Below, piece after piece: positions 32,142 through 43,849 of a stretch of DNA of 64,000 nucleotides. This DNA comes from Lepiota brunneoincarnata (taxonomy: Eukaryota > Basidiomycota > Agaricomycetes > Agaricales > Agaricaceae). The DNA lies in assembly GCA_023014365.1 (NCBI GenBank), contig JAEBUN010000037.1, forward strand, positions 310,001-374,000. The letters are read 5' to 3'. The notes under the pieces are model-generated. The model worked only from the letters and a program-made list of their open reading frames with translations, was not told where the DNA came from and searched no databases. Positions within the stretch are counted from its first letter, which is position 1, and each line of letters begins with the position of its first letter. Both the position numbers and the translations under genes were made by a program.

Positions 32142-32466
32142 TATAAATAACGCTAGGATGCCATCAGCCAGGATGTGCATCATGGTCAGGACTGCGCACG
32201 ACCAGTAGAACAGCCAAGTAACCTATAACGAGTATATAGCATCTCATAGGTATATAAGGCCTGTACAAGTAGAGATTAAAGCCTCAAGCTTTAATCTTGT
32301 TAACAGCGGTCGTTTACCTCTCTGCCTTAACTTGGCGTCTTCCCTCGTTATCTCATTGAGCGCGATCCACTAAGCTCTATAAGGCCAACCGTCTCGGACA
32401 CCTTGTAGAGTGATTGAAGGCCGTCTCCAGTTATCCTCGGATACAGAAGGAGCACGGATCATAACA
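31769..32466 (+). repeat. 3' LTR of the nested chromovirus
   Basis: It is 698 bp and apparently identical to 24225-24922. It contains the end of ORF b. CGGCC at 32467-32471 follows. Confidence 0.95.
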
Positions 32467-35109
32467 CGGCCACCAGAACCTCTGCGTTATAAGCTTAGTG
32501 GTTGCGTATATTCCCCTGTGTCCTAGGAAGTTGTGGCTGGCTCGCAACATATACATACATTGCTCCTTATCCACTACTAGCTGATGCTGACCGCTAGGGC
32601 TCATCCTATACAGTCTCCCCTCTTCGTCCAAGAAGAAATGCTCCACCATATGCTTAAGCTTACGCAGATCCAGCTCATCCAAGCCTTCAGCTGCACTACT
32701 GCCCCCTGTTTTCAGGTATTCCCTGACTTTGGGTATTCTTTTGTTCTGTATTCGTGCTGTATCTGTCCTGCGCAACTCATCATATGCTTCCTCTATCTCG
32801 GTCGACTTTCCCTCTTCAAAATCTGGTACTAGCCTGACATCCATCATTAAGCTTAGTACTTGTCGATGGTTTTCTGGACAGGCTGGGTCTTCTATAACCC
32901 TAAGCTTAGCCTGTTGTTCATCCAAGTACTCTTCCCGAGCTTGATCCAGCTCATACTCAAAATCATACACATCACGCACCAGACCCTGGTAGAAGCCAGA
33001 GCGACTGTCGATCTCATCACAGAAGGCTTCCAAGGGTAACAGATCTGCAGCCCCTGGATCTTCTTTGATCAACTCGAACTCCTCTCCCTCGTCCTTGGAT
33101 CCGTCGTTGAAACAACGGGCTGTCTCATCACTGGGATAGTAACGTCGTCTGGACAGTCCATCCGGCCCAAATGTCTTTCCTTCTTTGTGTACTAGCGTGA
33201 AGTGGAACGATCTAATGAAGTCCACCCAATGGTTTACAGTAGCGTTCAGGAGTTTTCCTGGGTTGTTTAACATCCCAAAGAGAAACTTCGCATCTGTTTC
33301 CACTACTAGATTTCTCGATCCCCACAATAAATATTTCTCCTGTTCCAGCACCATTCTTAAACTGCATAGCTCTCGCTTGGGCTGAGAATACCTCTGCTGT
33401 CTCTCGTCCAATAATATTGACCCAAACTTCGCATAATGTATAAGCTTAGCGTCTTCTCCATCTCGCTGATATATGTAGTATCCCACCGCCCTCCATGAGG
33501 TATCCACGGCTACTACTATGGGTTGTTTACTCGAGAATTCGGGGTTCCTGGTCGGGAAACAGCATTGAATCGTATCTTTCAGCTCCTGCTGCGCTTTCTG
33601 TTCATTTTCTCCCCATTCAAACTCTTGCCCTTTCTTAAGCTTTTTGTATAGAGGTGCAGCAATGGCTATGAACTTCAGGATATGATTCCTGCAGCGCGTA
33701 GCTGTTCCTAGAAAACCCCTTAGCTCGGAAACATTCTCACAATCCCCCCATCTTAATATCTTCCCAATGGTGTCTGTGGCAGGCAACCGTCCTTTATAAG
33801 AGCATTCAAAACCCACTACGGTGATTTCATCAGCGCAGATAGTCATCTTGGGCCCAGAGAAGGTTCCTCCTACGTATTTCATCCTCTGTAGAATCCTATT
33901 GACTGTCTGCATGTGTTCCCATACAAATCGTTGGATCCCTGGGTTTTCTTTCAGTGTCTCTTCCGTGCCATCTGGCAACTCATATCTAGTTTTGGGTCCT
34001 CTGATAGGTACATCATCTATGTACGGCATCGTGTATTCTGGTATCTCACTGGTCAGGATTGCTATTACATCCTCATGAAATATAGGCACTGAATTGGTCC
34101 ATCCCATGGGTAATGTCACTAAGCGTAGCGCTCCAAAAGGCGTCTGGAACGTTGTTAGGTCCCGAGATGACTCAGCTAACAGTCATTCGTCATAGCCAAC
34201 ATATAGATCCAGAATGCCTCCGCAAGCTCTGCCTGCGAAGTGCATTGCCAAATCTTCTGTTGCTGGCGGCAGTCCTGAATGCGCTATCGTCACTTTGTTC
34301 AGCGGTTCCAAGCTGTGTACCAGTCTCAAACTCTTCCCATCTTTCTTCACCACACAGAACCATCTGGATCTATAGGATGAGTTCGACGGCTCATATACAC
34401 CAGCACTAATCTTTCTCTTTATAATGGCACAAACTTCATCATAGATCGCTGGTGGAATCGGAATGGGCTTCTCAACCCACGGAGTATGTTCTACCGTCGG
34501 TATCTCGATTGGCGGGAAGAAATCTTCCCTAAAACATCCCTTTTCCTCATCTGTCCAGGCAAATGCCTTTTCTTGAAGCATCATGATGTGGTGCATCAGC
34601 TTTCTTTCCTCTGGCCACAAGAAATTCCCTGCATGGGCTTCGTCCAGCTTAAGCTTATGCTCCTCCATATATCTGCCTGTCGGGACAAACTCTGGAGGAT
34701 GCATGCTAAGCTCAGGTATTTCTGCTAGTGGGTCCCCTTTTATTTCTCGTTTTATCCTGAATCTCTCTGGTAGATCACCCAACACTGGCCTCACTTTTAA
34801 GGCTACTGGTTTATATTTCTTCCCAGCCAGGCATTGTACCGTATCTTCGTCATCTTCTTCTGTTTCAAAGACAGTTATTCCCTGGTCCTCTGTGCCCTGC
34901 GCGTTGGCTATGCGTCCTAGGCACAATAACGCCATCGCTTTATCTTCTTGTGGACAGTCCTCATCATGTATGACTCGGTCAATGAACATTAGCTGTAGCT
35001 CAGCCTCTGAGAAGCTTCCTTTTGCTAAGCTTAGTGTTTGTGCGACGACAGGGCCCTTCTCATTGTCATAGTCTATTATACAAGCCACCTCTCCTTGTCC
35101 CTCAGTCAA
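32467..35109 (-). pseudogene. Reverse transcriptase/RNase H part of the outer element's pol
   Basis: Reading down from 35109: an RT N-terminal region with WVEKPIPIPPAIYDEVC and SRWFCVVKKDGKSLRLVHSL; then GILDLYVGYDE, an in-frame TGA at 34183-34185, and the continuation LTLPMGWTNSVPIF; the catalytic YIDD as TMPYIDDVPIRGP near 34020; RNase H near VVAVDTSWRAVGYYIYQ; and the first half of the integrase zinc finger (NFLGHRGIYATTKLITQRFWW), where the nested element has inserted. One nonsense codon and the insertion inactivate it. The TGA is consistent with CGA to TGA at a CpG. Confidence 0.85.
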
Positions 35110-35171
35110 CTCATTGAGGTTTCTTGAAAATTTTGACTGTTTTCCCTAAGCTTAGGAGGATTACACTCTCC

Positions 35172-35900
35172 TCAAGCATAAGTTGGTAACACAGCCCTTT
35201 CTCTGGTATTGGGGTCCGTAATAACCAAGGTTTGCTTGCCACTGGCGCTATTCCTGACTTCGCTAGCCGTCATTACATCAAAGGGTCGTCCCAGGAGTAC
35301 TCGATACATGGGGCTATGAACGATGTGAACTTGCAAATAGATTGTGACTCCCCCGCAGGTAAAGCCTACGTTCTTTGCCAATCCACAAGTCTTTTCAACC
35401 TGCCCATTCGCACTCTGCAAATTTATCATAGTATCTGGGTCCCAAGAAACTTGACATGCAATCGCCGCTTCCTGACTCATGGAGACGATCTGTGACCCGC
35501 TATCTAGCAAGGCCTCTTCCTGCCGAATCCCATTTATCAGAGTTGGCACTACTCTCAACGGCTCGCATTCTTTCGCAATAAACACTTGTCGTCCCCTGTC
35601 TCTTTGGGGCAGTGACTCCAAGTACTGCATGATTGGATCCTGAGCTACCCAGGCTTGGGTTGCCGAGCCTTCTCAGAGCACCGTATCATACTTCCGAGGA
35701 CCATCTGCTAGCTCCGTTATCATGACTTGTACTGGCCCACTATTAATCTCTATATCTTCTGTATCATCGTCCCCGGGCCCTACTCCTGCTATTAAGCTTT
35801 GACTCATGGGTACCCGTTTTCTCATAATGCACTCTCTACAAGCATTCCTGTATATCGGTGACAATGCCAAGAGTTCTCCATGCGATACTGAGGCTTCTCA
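35172..35900 (-). pseudogene. Aspartic protease region of the outer element
   Basis: The retroviral-type protease core is EEALLDSGSQIVSMS (catalytic DSG), with VLLGRPFDVMTA as the second conserved motif. It lies in a frame interrupted upstream by TGA at 35673-35675 and 35898-35900. The frame is otherwise open across both stops. Pol continues in another frame from about 35140 downward. Confidence 0.8.
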
Positions 35901-37837
35901 CTTCAATACCCTGCTGAGTACTTCCTCAACATCGACATTCCTCTCTATAGGGGCCTGGTGCTTATACGCAGGCTCTTTCTTGGATGATTCCATCCTTCTG
36001 ACAGGCAGCGGTGGTACCTCAATGACCGGGCGCAGTGGTTTCACATTCTTATATGGTAATTCTCCTGCTGCGGCATGCATTGGTTTCTCCGTTGTCTGCC
36101 CTATTTCCTCATTTTCTGATTCTTCTGATCGCTCGGAATCCGACACATCCTCAGGAGTCTGTCCTCTGGCAAAGGCGACCTTCTTCTTCAGAGCTGGCTC
36201 CTTCCTCGAACCCTTGAGAAACCCGACTCCGAGTTCCTAGTCTTCGCACCACTTCTGGTGTCCAAATACTGGCTTGCCGAGGGCATACCATCCGTCAAAC
36301 TGCTAAGCTTAGCCTGTATCTGGGCCGATTGCTTGGCCAAAGACTGTATTTCGACGTTATCCTCCTTCCTGGTCATAAGCTTAACCTTTGGGGCACTCCC
36401 GGCGTGGATGGCAGCTGTCTCCAACATTTCCATGTGCTGCTTCAGATGGCGGACTTCTTCTTCCGCTGGTGACCTTTGGTTTTCTGACCTCAGGAACGCT
36501 CTCTGTGCAAACACCGCTGATGTTGGCACTTGCAGTAACTCAGGCTCAACCTCCGGCAGTTCTGGTATCTGAACGAAGAGTTGTCCCTTTGTCGCATAGT
36601 ACTTTGCCACTTTCTCCTTAATAGGCCCTTCTCCTCAAGGGATACTCAAGCCATCTCCCATATATATTTTGTTCCCTTCGACTCCAATTCGGCCAGCTTG
36701 CTTATCTGCCTCCATGTCCGGGCAGAATAACCAACTATGCCCTAATAACCAGCAGTAGAAACACTTGCGGTCGGAAAGCAACCCTGCCAACCCACTTCCG
36801 GTATTCCTCTGAGCGTGATTATAACCAGCATGATTATGTCCGTCTTTCGCCAAGCTCTCTAAGTATGATTTTAAGGTATGCCCCTGGATATTCATGAGGT
36901 TCTTAAGCTCAGCGAGGCCACCTGCCATCTGCGAGACTTCATCCTGAAATTTCTGCTTTAAGCTTTGCAGCTCTCGCTTTACTACCGGGTCATAAGTCCC
37001 TGTTCCAGACGTCGCGGGTGGATGGCTCATTGATGCCAAGTTTACTGGCCTCAAATCCTGATGAAGGGATCACATAAGTGTTTTGCCAATCGAAATTTCG
37101 ACGGCTTTATCCACAACGATCCTCCAATCATAGGGGTCCTCTTCGTGTAAATCCTTCGCAGTCAGTGCCAACCCATCGCTTGCGGTTCTACATGCCCCGG
37201 TGATCGCTAATCTCGCATTGAGTACATCCTGGAACACCAAGTCCAGTGCACTTGTAAATAACTCGACTAGTTCTCGGTTTGAGACTACCGCTGGCGACTT
37301 CAGACACTTCTCTGCTTCGAGAATGAATCGCCTTTTAAAGTCCAAGACTTTATGCTGCTCATTCATCGCAATGCCTCTACTCTCTGCGCAGAGTTCCCTC
37401 AATCATCGCACTGAGCCCTGCTCGGCTGCCACAGTCTCGGGATACTCTTTCTTCAATCTCTCTACAAAGCCTGTCCAGCTTCCTGCTGGGAACTCCGCAA
37501 AACTCATCCACTCTTCACGGATATCCTGGTCCACATATGACACTGCCCAATTTATCCTTTCTGCATCGTCCGTCGTCTTCGTTATCGTGAAGAGCCGTTC
37601 AAGCGTCCAGAGATAATTTCTCAATGTCTGTGGTTTTGATGCATCCCATCTGGGAGCATTATTGCTAAAGGGAATTGGCATACGCTCGTGTCCCATTTTA
37701 CTAGCTGTAGTCGTCGTAGACGGCGTAGTTTGGTTTGTCTGTACAGTCAGAGTTGACTGTGATATCTGTGGTACCGTAGAGGCACCAGGAGGGTTTGTAT
37801 GAAACGAGTTTTGGTTTGTAAACGCTAAGCTTAGCAT
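35901..37837 (-). pseudogene. Gag of the outer element
   Basis: The frame starts MLSLAFTNQNSF at 37837. A capsid-like part follows (LRNYLWTLERLFTITKT, WTGFVERLKKEYPE). It continues through in-frame TGA codons at 37403-37405, 37070-37072 and 36635-36637. A zinc knuckle CFYCWLLGHSWLFC lies near 36745. A one-base shift near 36200 then leads to KKKVAFARGQTPEDVSDSER. The translation stays gag-like across each stop, so these are point mutations in one gene. It is non-functional unless the stops are read through. Confidence 0.8.
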
Positions 37838-38240
37838 AGGAACGGTCTGACTGTCCTGGCTTTTGGTGTGCAGAATATGCGCTATGTTGCGAGCTGAGGC
37901 TGGAAGCCTTATAGTAATTCTGGGAACAGTAGAGGTCGACAGTGCAACTTCTCTTCATACTGCAACTGCTGAACCACTTGCTGTGTTCGCAGCTAAAGAG
38001 TTAACGGGATCTTTTCGCTTTCGAGAGGTACTAGCAGCGATGAGGCCTTCAGAACCTTCTGGACGATTGGAATTCTGAGTAGTTCTCTGTTTTGGGGGGT
38101 CAACCTTCCTGAGACTGTTCTCGAAGGACGTGTTGGGTGACTTTACGGTCTTTGCTTGAACCTTTTTCTGCTTCGCAGGTGAAAGGCAGGCCAGTGTCCA
38201 AGTCTTTTGGTGTTTGTCTCATGAAATTCAACTGAAAACC

Positions 38241-38259
38241 CCCCTCACAGTGGGCTCCA
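38241..38259 (-). other. Candidate primer binding site of the outer element
   Basis: On the minus strand, TGGAGCCCACTGTGAGGGG starts two bases after the inner end of the 5' LTR, the normal place for a tRNA-primed site beginning TGG. I could not assign the tRNA. Confidence 0.55.
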
Positions 38260-38261
38260 GA

Positions 38262-39564
38262 TGAAAAGGTGAAGAAACTTTCGTAGGTTTTAATATAGAT
38301 AGTGGGCTTGTTTTCACTAAGCTTAGCTGCAATTCGATAAGCTTAAGCTAATACAAGTGGAATGAGATAGATAATGAACAGTTTCGTCTTTTAGGGTGTT
38401 CTGGGGGTGCGTTCTGACAGCGAAATTCAAGAGAGTAGTATTTTTAGAGGTTAATGAACAGCTGTTGAAGTTATCTTAGCCGTACGGTGCAACAATGAAA
38501 GGACAATCCCTGCCAATTCAAAGCGCTGGGTCTCTGGTCTCTGGTCTCTGGTCTCTGAACTCTGGTCTCTGTCTCTGTCTCTGTCTCTAGCACTCTGGAA
38601 CTCTAAACTCTAAACTCTGGTCTCTGTCTCTGTCTCTGGGTTGGTTGACAACCGAAGAAATCACACTTAATGACGCACACTAAATAGCCCTCTGAAACCG
38701 TTCTTGATCACGGCTCGCAGACTTGCATGTGGAAGTGGGGGTGAGACCTCTTGCTTCTTCACGAACAAGTGCAACCGTATTTATATTGTTTAGATACATA
38801 CGAGAGATAGTAAATATGAAATAGAAAACAATAAGCTTAATTGTTACAGGCACTGTAGAACATTTTGGAAGGTTCAGCAGCATTTCTACCTCACCCTGGA
38901 TTATGGGTTTTTCTCTGATTAACAAATGGCAATCCAGCCAGACGTGTTCCATGCTCGTCTGCATTATTCTGCATCCACGCGAGCGCGTTAAGTTTCCGGA
39001 TCAATTATGATCAGAATGTATAGCGGATGGACAATCCCTTGATCCGTTGTAATTAATCTCAGTTAAGCAGTATGCCGAAGTGCCAGGACCCACAAAGCAC
39101 TTGTTAATTAGGAGTCTTTGATATTTCTAGGGTTTTGGGCATTGGGTATTGCCTCCCAAACGTTGGACGTTCCGTTCCGTGGTCCAGTCATCATTATTGA
39201 ACTCGCTATAGATGTAATACGCCTGCGACAGCCGCTAGGTACATTCTTTTATGTTCAAACGCATTTGGGTTCATCAGAAAACTGCTCATAAGGTCCCTTG
39301 ATGCAACCGGGGTATACTCAATAGGCTATGTAGAGCCCTGAATCCCTCTGGAGAGCATTCTGATAGCTTGGTTCACTAAGCTTAGTGATAATGAGCTGGT
39401 TTGAACACTTCCGAGGCTCGAATATCCTTAGTTCGGTCAAACTGGCTACTACGGGATATAGTACCAATCCTCTATAGAGTTCTTTAATGATATAGCCAAT
39501 GATTCTATGTAGAGAATCATTCTGGAGTACGGAATTCATGTATAGGTGTGAAATCGGCGTATCA
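38262..39564 (-). repeat. Right LTR (5' LTR) of the outer element
   Basis: It is 1,303 bp. TAAGCTTA sites at 38318, 38338, 38832 and 39377 have the same offsets as in the left LTR. The TCTCTG repeat is also present at about 38530-38640. Confidence 0.9.
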
Positions 39565-40648
39565 CCGGTGTCAGTTATTAATGTAATGAGCACCCCCCAC
39601 ACGGCTAACTGTGATTGACCTTTCACTATAAGAAAGCACTGTGGGACAATTGTGGGATCGTTTATTGGTGGCACAAAAACTAGCGGATATGAATTTGATT
39701 GAGAATAGGTAAGTCACAAATGTATAACCTACGGTCTGTTGATCGCATTATCAGTGCATTTATTGTGATCCCTGCTGTGATCCATGCCTGTAGTAAAAAC
39801 CACTGAGTCGGGCATGTGAGGAACAATAGAAGGTCATAATCACTTACAGTTGCCAATACCACCAGGAAGAGAGCTGCGCCTCTCGAAGCACCCCACAGTG
39901 CATATGCGCGCAGGAAGAAAGCAACTAGGATGAATTCTGGGCGTCAGCGCCCGGGTGCCTTGTCATGGCTGCAAGTCCTCACGTTATGCAAAAACCATCC
40001 CGAGAGCCACAATCCCTTGAATACCAAGGTCACCCGATGGTCGGTGTAGATATTAATCTGACTTGAGACCCACATATACAAACCACGCCCATGATGAAGC
40101 ATAATCTTTTCTGTCATAGAGTTGTGATTGTTATGAGACCCGATCAGCCAAGCTTATGGATACGCACACCCATAGTACCAGTCATCGGTTCGGAATATGA
40201 ATGTCAGTGACTGTCACGTAGGCTCTAAGTTCAAGGAGAGACACGACATACAAGATATCACTGTTGCCATATCGAAGAATGTCGCATAGCGACAGATGAG
40301 ATAAAGGATATGAACTTTTGTCCACTTTCCTTTCCAAATATTCGCGATCTGTTCGTGTGCTCAGTCAGAATCATATTCCATTCCCGGTAACAATGTCTTG
40401 GTATAAACAAGGGGCATACTTCACGCGGGAGGGGTGATAAGTAGTCACACATAAAGAATGTGTAAATGGCGACTGTTAACGGCATTGGCCTTGGTTGCGG
40501 CTTCCATAAGCTCGTTTTGAATCAGACTTACCCTCAGTACACTGAAGAAAAGTCTAAGTGAGGGAAAGGTGTGAGAAGTAGGGCAAAACGGTACCTCCAA
40601 GTAATGAAACTGGAGGGTAAGTTGCACCGTCGTATCATCTAGTGCCAT
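39565..40648 (-). pseudogene. DUF6533-type membrane protein, copy C, 5' part
   Basis: ATG is at 40648-40646 (MALDDTTVQLTLQFHYLE). An exon with LTVAIYTFFMCDYLSPLPREV near 40430 follows, then an IWKGKW-like segment near 40340. It matches copy B almost throughout and continues at 17343 beyond the LTR element. It was a fairly complete copy before the insertion. Confidence 0.7.
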
Positions 40649-41289
40649 GCTAATGTCGCTGTAAAAGATGAAGCGGCCCAGGGAGCATACTTAGTACACC
40701 CTACCTGGTGGGAGTATTTAAGTGGGCGATGGGCTGCCAGGCCGGGTCGTGTACTTGCAGATGACTATCAAACCTAATTAATATGTTTGAAACCCATGTG
40801 CCGCTGAAAGAGTCACATAATTAAAAACGGTAGTTAAGTGGTGTTTACGCAAACCTCCTGCAAGATCCCATTCGTTCGACGGCGTTGCAGACTTCATTTA
40901 GAGGGTTCTATCGATGTGGTTCTGATGGATGGGTGAGTGCTCAAGTGATTCGATGGCCTATTGATTATCTGTCTCATTAGCAACTCAAGCACTTGATTGA
41001 TGGCGTTGCTAGCATCGGGCGTGAGCGGTGCCGGCGACCGTGTGAACCCTCAATTATTTTAACACCAAAACCGCCCCGACGCCTCTTCGCTCCAGCTAGC
41101 CACTCCCGGTAATTCATTTTGTATTCCTGGGGACCAGTAGACGCGCCCTTCATGTCCTGGTAGAGCGCCGACGTCGCAGGCCTTTCCTGTATCCTCAAGA
41201 TCGCATGTCTCTGCCTGGGCATCATTTCAATTGATTACAATCGGATCAAATTTCCCAGCAGTTCAGACCTTTTCGTGCCTCATAGGTCC
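40649..41289. other. Upstream region of DUF6533 copy C, block 2
   Basis: This corresponds to 12530-13090 of block 1 with small insertions near 40740-40830 and 40980-41030. No gene is seen. Confidence 0.45.
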
Positions 41290-41460
41290 ACATGAACCAG
41301 CTATGACAAACGCTATGCCGCGGCTGTAGAACTGTCATCCTTCTCCAGCACACCCACCGGTCTTGACGGAAACGATTGCCACTCCCTTGCATAAGCTCGG
41401 CGCTGTGTTCATAACTTCTAGAGGACCTGGAGCATTAGCAGAATCAGATCCAGAGATACA
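41290..41460 (+). pseudogene. TFIIIC6-like fragment 3
   Basis: It has the same ATGAACCAGCTATGACAAAC start joined to a VELSSFSS-type stretch as fragment 1, but is cut off after about 170 bases, where about 400 bp of block 1 is missing. It is non-functional. Confidence 0.6.
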
Positions 41461-41829
41461 AGTGGAACTCGGATCAAAGGTCCTCGCTGCTCGACCCGAC
41501 GCCCAACCGTTTTCCCTCCTCTTCATTCTTCCATGTTCTCTCTCCTCGTTTTGACGTCCCCAGGCTTGGGGCACACTCGCCTCACGGCTCCTCGTCGCCT
41601 CTTGCTGCCCCAAGTCTGCGTCAAGTGGTTTCCGCTGACATCGCCTATTCTACCCTAGTCTACTCCCCAACTCTGCTGGGCCGAAGCCCGAGCGACAGAC
41701 GCACGCTGTCGTGCTCGCATCCCTTGTTTCGCCAACAGGTTTACTACCTGTTCTCCAACGCACAATATGATTAACTATGAATCTATGTCTATAAACCTAG
41801 GTTTCGTCCTTGCATTGAAGAAACGCGTG

Positions 41830-43435
41830 ATGCAGTGGAGGCTCTGAGCCAAGATCCACACCCATATCATTGTGGCGAAATTCTAGAGCCGAAATTGTAA
41901 TTGTCGAGGTAATTAGCCCATCCTCCCAATGCTCTTTCATTCGGAGGACAAAACGACACGCAAGTGAGCGAAACATAACGGCACAGACACTATAAGGAGA
42001 GAGTTAGTCAGAATTTAGGGCTCTTCAAAGGAGCAAGGCTACGCTGACATTCCGGAAACCTGCTTGACTGGACCTGGCATTTTAAAGAACAGTGCGATGG
42101 CTGCCATGGAGATAACTGTGAAATCTTAGGTGAAACTTGGCCCTCCGCGTGAAAAAAAAAAGCCGGATTTGGACATACGGAACTTGAGGGTGAAGTAGAA
42201 GATGGCATCCTGGTATATTTTCCGGGCGAGTGTGTTGTTGTCTACATGATAGTATTTCCTGATTCTTGCAACGATGACCATTAACACTAGGACTGTCGAT
42301 GGGGTGGGATCAAAGATTACAGATAGTAGCAGAGACATAGAAATGCAACATACTGAACTCGATTATCGATGCGATAATCACCCCCCACAGGGACAACTTG
42401 GCCTGGCCTTTCAGCTATAAGAAAACATTGCGGGACGATTGCAGGATTGTTAATAGGCGGCTCGAAAACTGACAAGCGGAGACTTATTTTAGAATATTAG
42501 GTAAATTACAGCTGCACAACTCACGCTCTGTTGATTTCATGACCAACACATTTATTACGATCCCTGCCTGTGATCCATCCCTGCACCGAGAAACAGCTCA
42601 CCAAGGGGAAAAATATGTGGTCAAAAGACTCACAGTTGCTAGTAATATAAGGAAAACAGCTACGCCTCGAGAGGTACCCCACAATGCATATGCACGCAGG
42701 AAGAAGACACCTATGTAATAAATACTCAGCACTCAAAGACGCCTTCGGCTGGCCACGTCCATGTTCAGAATTTCTCACATTGTCCGAGTATCATCCCAAA
42801 AGCCGCTACCCCTGACATGGATATGGTCATTTACACACTGGTATTGTTAGTGACAGAAACTCACATATGGAAGCAACACCCATAACAAAGCATAGTCTAT
42901 GCTGCCATGCCCAATAACTTGATTAAGCTTTGAAAAAATTCTAACCTTGGGGATACTTACACCCATTATACCAGTCATGGCTTCGACATTTGCTTTTCAA
43001 CCGTCTGGTGGGCCCTCTAAAGGATAGGTGACGTACAGGATAGTGATATTGCAAAATCAAAGAAGGTTGTGTAACGGCAGGCGAGATAGAGGATGTTGAT
43101 TTTGGCCCATTTTCCTCTCCAAATGCTTGCAAACTAGTCTCCGTCAGAGAACCCTGTGGTGACGCACGGCATTCTAGTAGTGAGCAAGGGACATACCTCG
43201 CGAGGGAGGAGGTCTAGGTAGTCATATACAAAGAAGGTGTAGATGGCGACTATCGTTGAGCATTTGGTCGGTCATAGGTCGGATCATTGTTTTGATAGCC
43301 CTTCTAGTGAAAAGACCCACCTTGTGCATACTAAGAAAGAGTCTTCAGCCTCCAAAATGCATCAAGAATGAGGAAAGCTACCTCCAAACAGCGAAACTGG
43401 AAGATGAGCGACTCAGCTGCATTGTCTAATCTCAT
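41830..43435 (-). pseudogene. DUF6533-type membrane protein, copy E
   Basis: ATG is at 43435-43433 (MRLDNAAESLIFQFRCLE). The middle exons include a PREV-type DUF6533 end near 43200 and a TLARKIYQDAIFYFTLKFRM segment near 42200. The C-terminal exon ends in HAFLQ near 41830. It resembles copy A more than copy B. Frames between exons are broken (for example an A-run at 42150-42162), so I call it a pseudogene. Confidence 0.6.
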
Positions 43436-43579
43436 GCTAGTGTGCATGGTTTGAAACCTGAAGTGGAGGACGAGCTTCCTTCACAGTGTAGTGGAGGTAT
43501 TTGAATTTATAACGTGGGGTTGGGGGCTGGACGCATAGTGTGGTGCTACGCTCCTGATCATCAAAAAATGCATCAATAT

Positions 43580-43800
43580 TATTAATTCAGTTGAAGACCG
43601 GGTGAAACCCGGTTGGGTAACAGATGTTCTTACAGGTAGAATCACAGCGTAAATCGATACGCACGGTCTCTGCTGATTAGAGAGTGAAAGTGCGGAGTAA
43701 GAGGTAGGTGTTACAAGCAGTCACGTCGGGTCACGCTATCTACGGTGTTCCGAGGGGCATCGGTTACACCGGGGCACCGAGTCCTGAGAACTCGAACAAT
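43580..43800. other. Unexplained GC-rich insert between DUF6533 copies
   Basis: About 220 bp with no match elsewhere in the window. It contains a perfect hairpin ACCGGGT-GAA-ACCCGGT (about 43589-43605) and several short complementary runs. It joins copy E's upstream side to a truncated DUF6533 start. It is not a tRNA as far as I can see. Confidence 0.4.
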
Positions 43801-43849
43801 GTTTCATTACGGTAAAATAAAGTCACTTGGGAATACTGCAAAAGTATAC

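Larger units (their letters stand above)
24225..32466 (+). mobile_element. Young nested chromovirus (Ty3/gypsy with chromodomain)
   Basis: It is 8,242 bp, inserted in the outer element's pol gene. LTRs of 698 bp (24225-24922 and 31769-32466) appear identical and begin TGTTATG and end ATAACA. Internally it has a leader with short repeats, gag with a CCHC knuckle, an uninterrupted pol (protease, RT, RNase H, integrase, chromodomain) and two overlapping 3' ORFs. A candidate self-priming PBS follows the 5' LTR, and a purine tract (GAAGGGGATAA) precedes the 3' LTR. Intact ORFs and identical LTRs suggest it moved recently and may still be active. Confidence 0.95.
17344..39564 (-). mobile_element. 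Large Ty3/gypsy-type LTR element (outer) with antisense spliced genes
   Basis: The 1,303 bp LTRs (17344-18646 and 38262-39564) begin TG and end CA. Flanks are CCAG on the left and CCGG on the right, consistent with a short target duplication altered by one transition. The empty site survives in DUF6533 copy B at 11441-11450 (TACCGGTGTC). Gag-pol runs on the minus strand, so the right LTR is the 5' LTR. A candidate PBS lies at 38241-38259 and a purine tract lies next to the left LTR. Gag-pol has several in-frame TGA stops and shifts, so this copy is defective. Two multi-exon plus-strand genes lie between pol and the left LTR. A second element is nested in the pol gene (24225-32466); without it the element is about 14 kb. 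Confidence 0.9.

Noticed and set aside
43580..43800. tRNA or other RNA gene in the GC-rich insert
   Set aside because: No acceptor/T-arm pattern could be laid out; only one clear hairpin.
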